A stretch of DNA of 64,000 bases from Azadirachta indica. Its lineage: Eukaryota > Streptophyta > Magnoliopsida > Sapindales > Meliaceae. The notes below the pieces were generated by a model that saw only the letters and a list, made by a program, of their open reading frames with translations, was not told the DNA's origin and made no database searches. The position numbers and the translations under genes were made by a program. Within the stretch, counting starts at the first letter, position 1, and each line of letters opens with the position of its first letter. Below, in pieces: positions 61,872-64,000 of this stretch. Location of the stretch: the NCBI GenBank assembly GCA_022749755.1, contig CM040441.1, positions 6,184,890 to 6,248,889 of the forward strand, read 5' to 3'.

Positions 61872-63250
61872 AGAAGTGTTGGTGCTGCTCTCAACTTGAT
61901 CCTAATTGTCTTTGTTCTTTATAGATGGTGCACGAACTTGCTCCTCTTATAATGCCACTTCCAAGTTATTTTTTGGCTCTATCAATTGTCTTCCATTCCC
62001 AAGTGTAATTGCCATCACTTGCTCCTTTGGATTTATCTTCGTATTGCTTAACAAGGAGCTTTATTGCCTCTCCGTCAACAATTTTGCCATTTGCCCCACT
62101 TGCACCTCTAGATTTCGAATAAAAGCTGCTTGGTTTTGCGGAGTTGTCTTGATCTTTGTCATGAACTTAGATATTTTTACAGTATGTTGTGTAAGGGCAT
62201 TCTCTAAGTTCACTTTCTTCTCTTGAGGTTGAAATTCGAGAGTTGGTTGTATAACATTTTGATTATTTCTCTAAGACAAGTTAGGATAATTCCGCCATCC
62301 TTGGTTTTAATTGTTAAAAAATGGATTATTTTGCTGCTGATTATAATTTCCAACATACTGTATTTGTTCTAAAGATGAAAAAGCAAAAGGATTACCCACC
62401 TGACATTCGATGCTAAGATGATTACTATTACATAGCTCACACATCATGGGTGGAATATGAACGGCATTGGTTGTTATGGGCCCAAGTTGCTTAGTCAATG
62501 TAGTTAATTAAGCAATAAGTGTAGTAAGGTTATTAATCTCATGAATTCCAAAGGCTTTCTTCAATGTCAAATGCTCAGTTAGCCATTGGTATGCATTGAC
62601 GGCCATCTCCTCTAACAAATCATAAGCCTCATCAATTGTTTTTCCCATTAACACACCTCTTACTACTACATCTACAAGTGTTCTGGTTGAACTCCACAAA
62701 CCATTGTAGAATGTTTAAACTTGAAGCCATTTAGGTAAGCCATGATGTGGGCATCTTCTTATCATATCCTTATACCTTTCCCATGCCTCATATAATGACT
62801 CTATTTCATGTTAGAAAAAGGTAATGATGTCATTCCTTAACTTTACCATCTTCGTTAGAGGAAAAAATTTTGCTAAAAATTTCTAAGCCAAATTATCCCA
62901 AGTGGTGATGCTTCCAAGAGGAAGTGAACTCAACCAACTATTTGCCTTGTCCCTCAATGAGAATGAAAAAAGCTTCAACTTCATAGCATTATCTGACACA
63001 CCATTATCTCTGAAAAGGTCGCAAATCTCCAAGAAATTTGCAATGTAGGCATTCGGATCTTCATATGCCAAACCACTAAATGCACTAAATTCTGAATCAT
63101 CTAAATAATAGTTGGATTGATCTGAAAGTTGTTCGCTTGAATAACAGGTCTTCTAATATTGGTTAAGGCTCAATTAATTGTTGGAATAACATATTCCCGT
63201 AAAGCTTGTTGATTTTCAACTCCAACATTATCCCTAAAATTTTGTTCCAT
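61872..63250 (-). pseudogene. Gypsy gag (Athila-like), broken
   Basis: Starts at the ATG 63250-63248 (MEQNFRDNVGVENQ). The retrotransposon gag domain is clear at about 63070-62700, including AYIANFLEICDLF, LRDKANSWLSSLPLGSITTW, EAWERYKDMIRRCPHHGLP and TFYNGL. A zinc-knuckle-like CELCNSNHLSIEC follows near 62425. Several glutamine codons have become stops, for example near 62884, 62815 and 62717, so no full Gag can be made. It runs into the protease frame at 61871. Confidence 0.85.
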
Positions 63251-63319
63251 GGTGTTAGTTTGCTGCTGTATTGATGTTTGTCTCTTCTCGCTTTACTGAT
63301 ATACCAAAGGAAATACCTA

Positions 63320-64000
63320 GAAATTAAAATAATTTGAGTGAGAAAGTAAAATAAATAAAAATTAACTACTTAACAAACTAATTAAAAGATGCAAATTAAT
63401 GGAACAATTTAGGGCGAATGATTTCATCTTAATTAGTGGCATTCAATTCTTCAATTAACGCTAATCTGATTTAATATTTGTATTGCTAGTTAATTATCCT
63501 AATTCATTTAATAGTCTCTCTCAAAATCAATTGAAGCTATTTCGTACCTAACAATTTACTATATCTCTATGGGAAATTAATTAAATGAAAGTGAATTACG
63601 ATTAGTGATAATTTTCAATTAAACTACGTAAATCATATTAGTACATCTTTGTCTAACATGTAATTTACGGTATTTATCACACGGTTTAGATACGATATTT
63701 ACTTCTCAATTCATAGCAATTTACATTTTATTCAAATACTGACCAAATATTTAAAAGCATTAATCATCATAATAAATACTCAATATAAGATATCAAATAA
63801 AAAATAATACAACATCAGAAAATGGATGCTTCCAATAAATTAAATTATTACCTTAGAAATAAATCTATTCACACGTGATAACAGGTTCAAATCTCATAAA
63901 TACAAATTTAACAATTGATAACATAGTCAACAAATATTAATTTGTTCAATTCAAGATAAAGTAAGATGAGGGAAGATGTAAAACTATAATTTAGAGAGTT
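63320..64000 (-). repeat. 5' LTR of the gypsy element, cut by the window end
   Basis: Direct repeat of 57620-58310. About 130 bases that begin the left LTR (57486-57620) are missing on this side next to the gag leader, so this LTR is truncated internally. The many single-base differences between the LTRs indicate an old insertion. Its right end lies outside the window. Confidence 0.75.

Noticed and set aside
1..64000. CRISPR array, bacterial operon, phage or tRNA/rRNA genes
   Set aside because: No regularly spaced short repeats, ribosome-binding-site-led gene strings or structured RNA genes were seen; intron-bearing plant genes and plant transposons dominate.

Overview
The window is AT-rich nuclear DNA from a flowering plant. 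The TIR-NBS-LRR (TNL) resistance genes make it a dicot, since monocots lack TNLs. The TNL exon layout and the O-methyltransferase type fit a woody Sapindales/Citrus-like genome, but that placement is inference. Only two genes look intact: one TNL at 8.1-12.3 kb and one phenolic O-methyltransferase (OMT) at 36.4-37.6 kb, both on the minus strand. The rest is broken gene copies, duplicated flanking sequence and transposable elements.

Layout. 1-2 kb: a copy of the OMT upstream region, split by a 1.3-kb inverted-repeat element. 3.5-6.4 kb: a diverged direct repeat of about 1.2 kb. 7-7.5 kb: a degenerate exon island and a relic of a TNL C-terminal exon. 8.1-12.3 kb: intact five-exon TNL1 (1243 codons by my splice model). 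18.6-22.7 kb: TNL2, a full-length pseudogene. 27.0-29.4 kb: TNL3, truncated at both ends. 30.2-30.6 kb: an LRR relic on the opposite strand. 31.3-34.4 kb: TNL4, which has lost its whole NB-ARC exon. 35-36 kb: a foldback element. 36.4-37.6 kb: the OMT.

37.6-48.9 kb holds six copies of the OMT upstream region and no OMT coding sequence. The three central copies are about 1.17 kb each. The array is interrupted by a 648-bp MITE with a 9-bp target duplication, and by a foldback element that itself contains a 1.55-kb solo LTR. 50-54.1 kb is a wrecked Ty1-copia element. 54.2-55.1 kb is an OMT pseudogene with its own insertion. From 57.5 kb to the window end lies a Ty3-gypsy (Athila-like) element on the minus strand that carries gag and protease but no recognisable reverse transcriptase or integrase.

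The four TNLs share exon structure, upstream blocks and 3' flanks, so they arose by segmental duplication. TNL2 and TNL4 also share the same nonsense codon in the TIR domain. TNL1 is the only copy likely to make a full receptor. OMT would methylate a phenolic substrate; nothing here ties it functionally to the TNLs. I found no new defence or enzymatic system. The most unusual structure is the array of OMT promoter copies.
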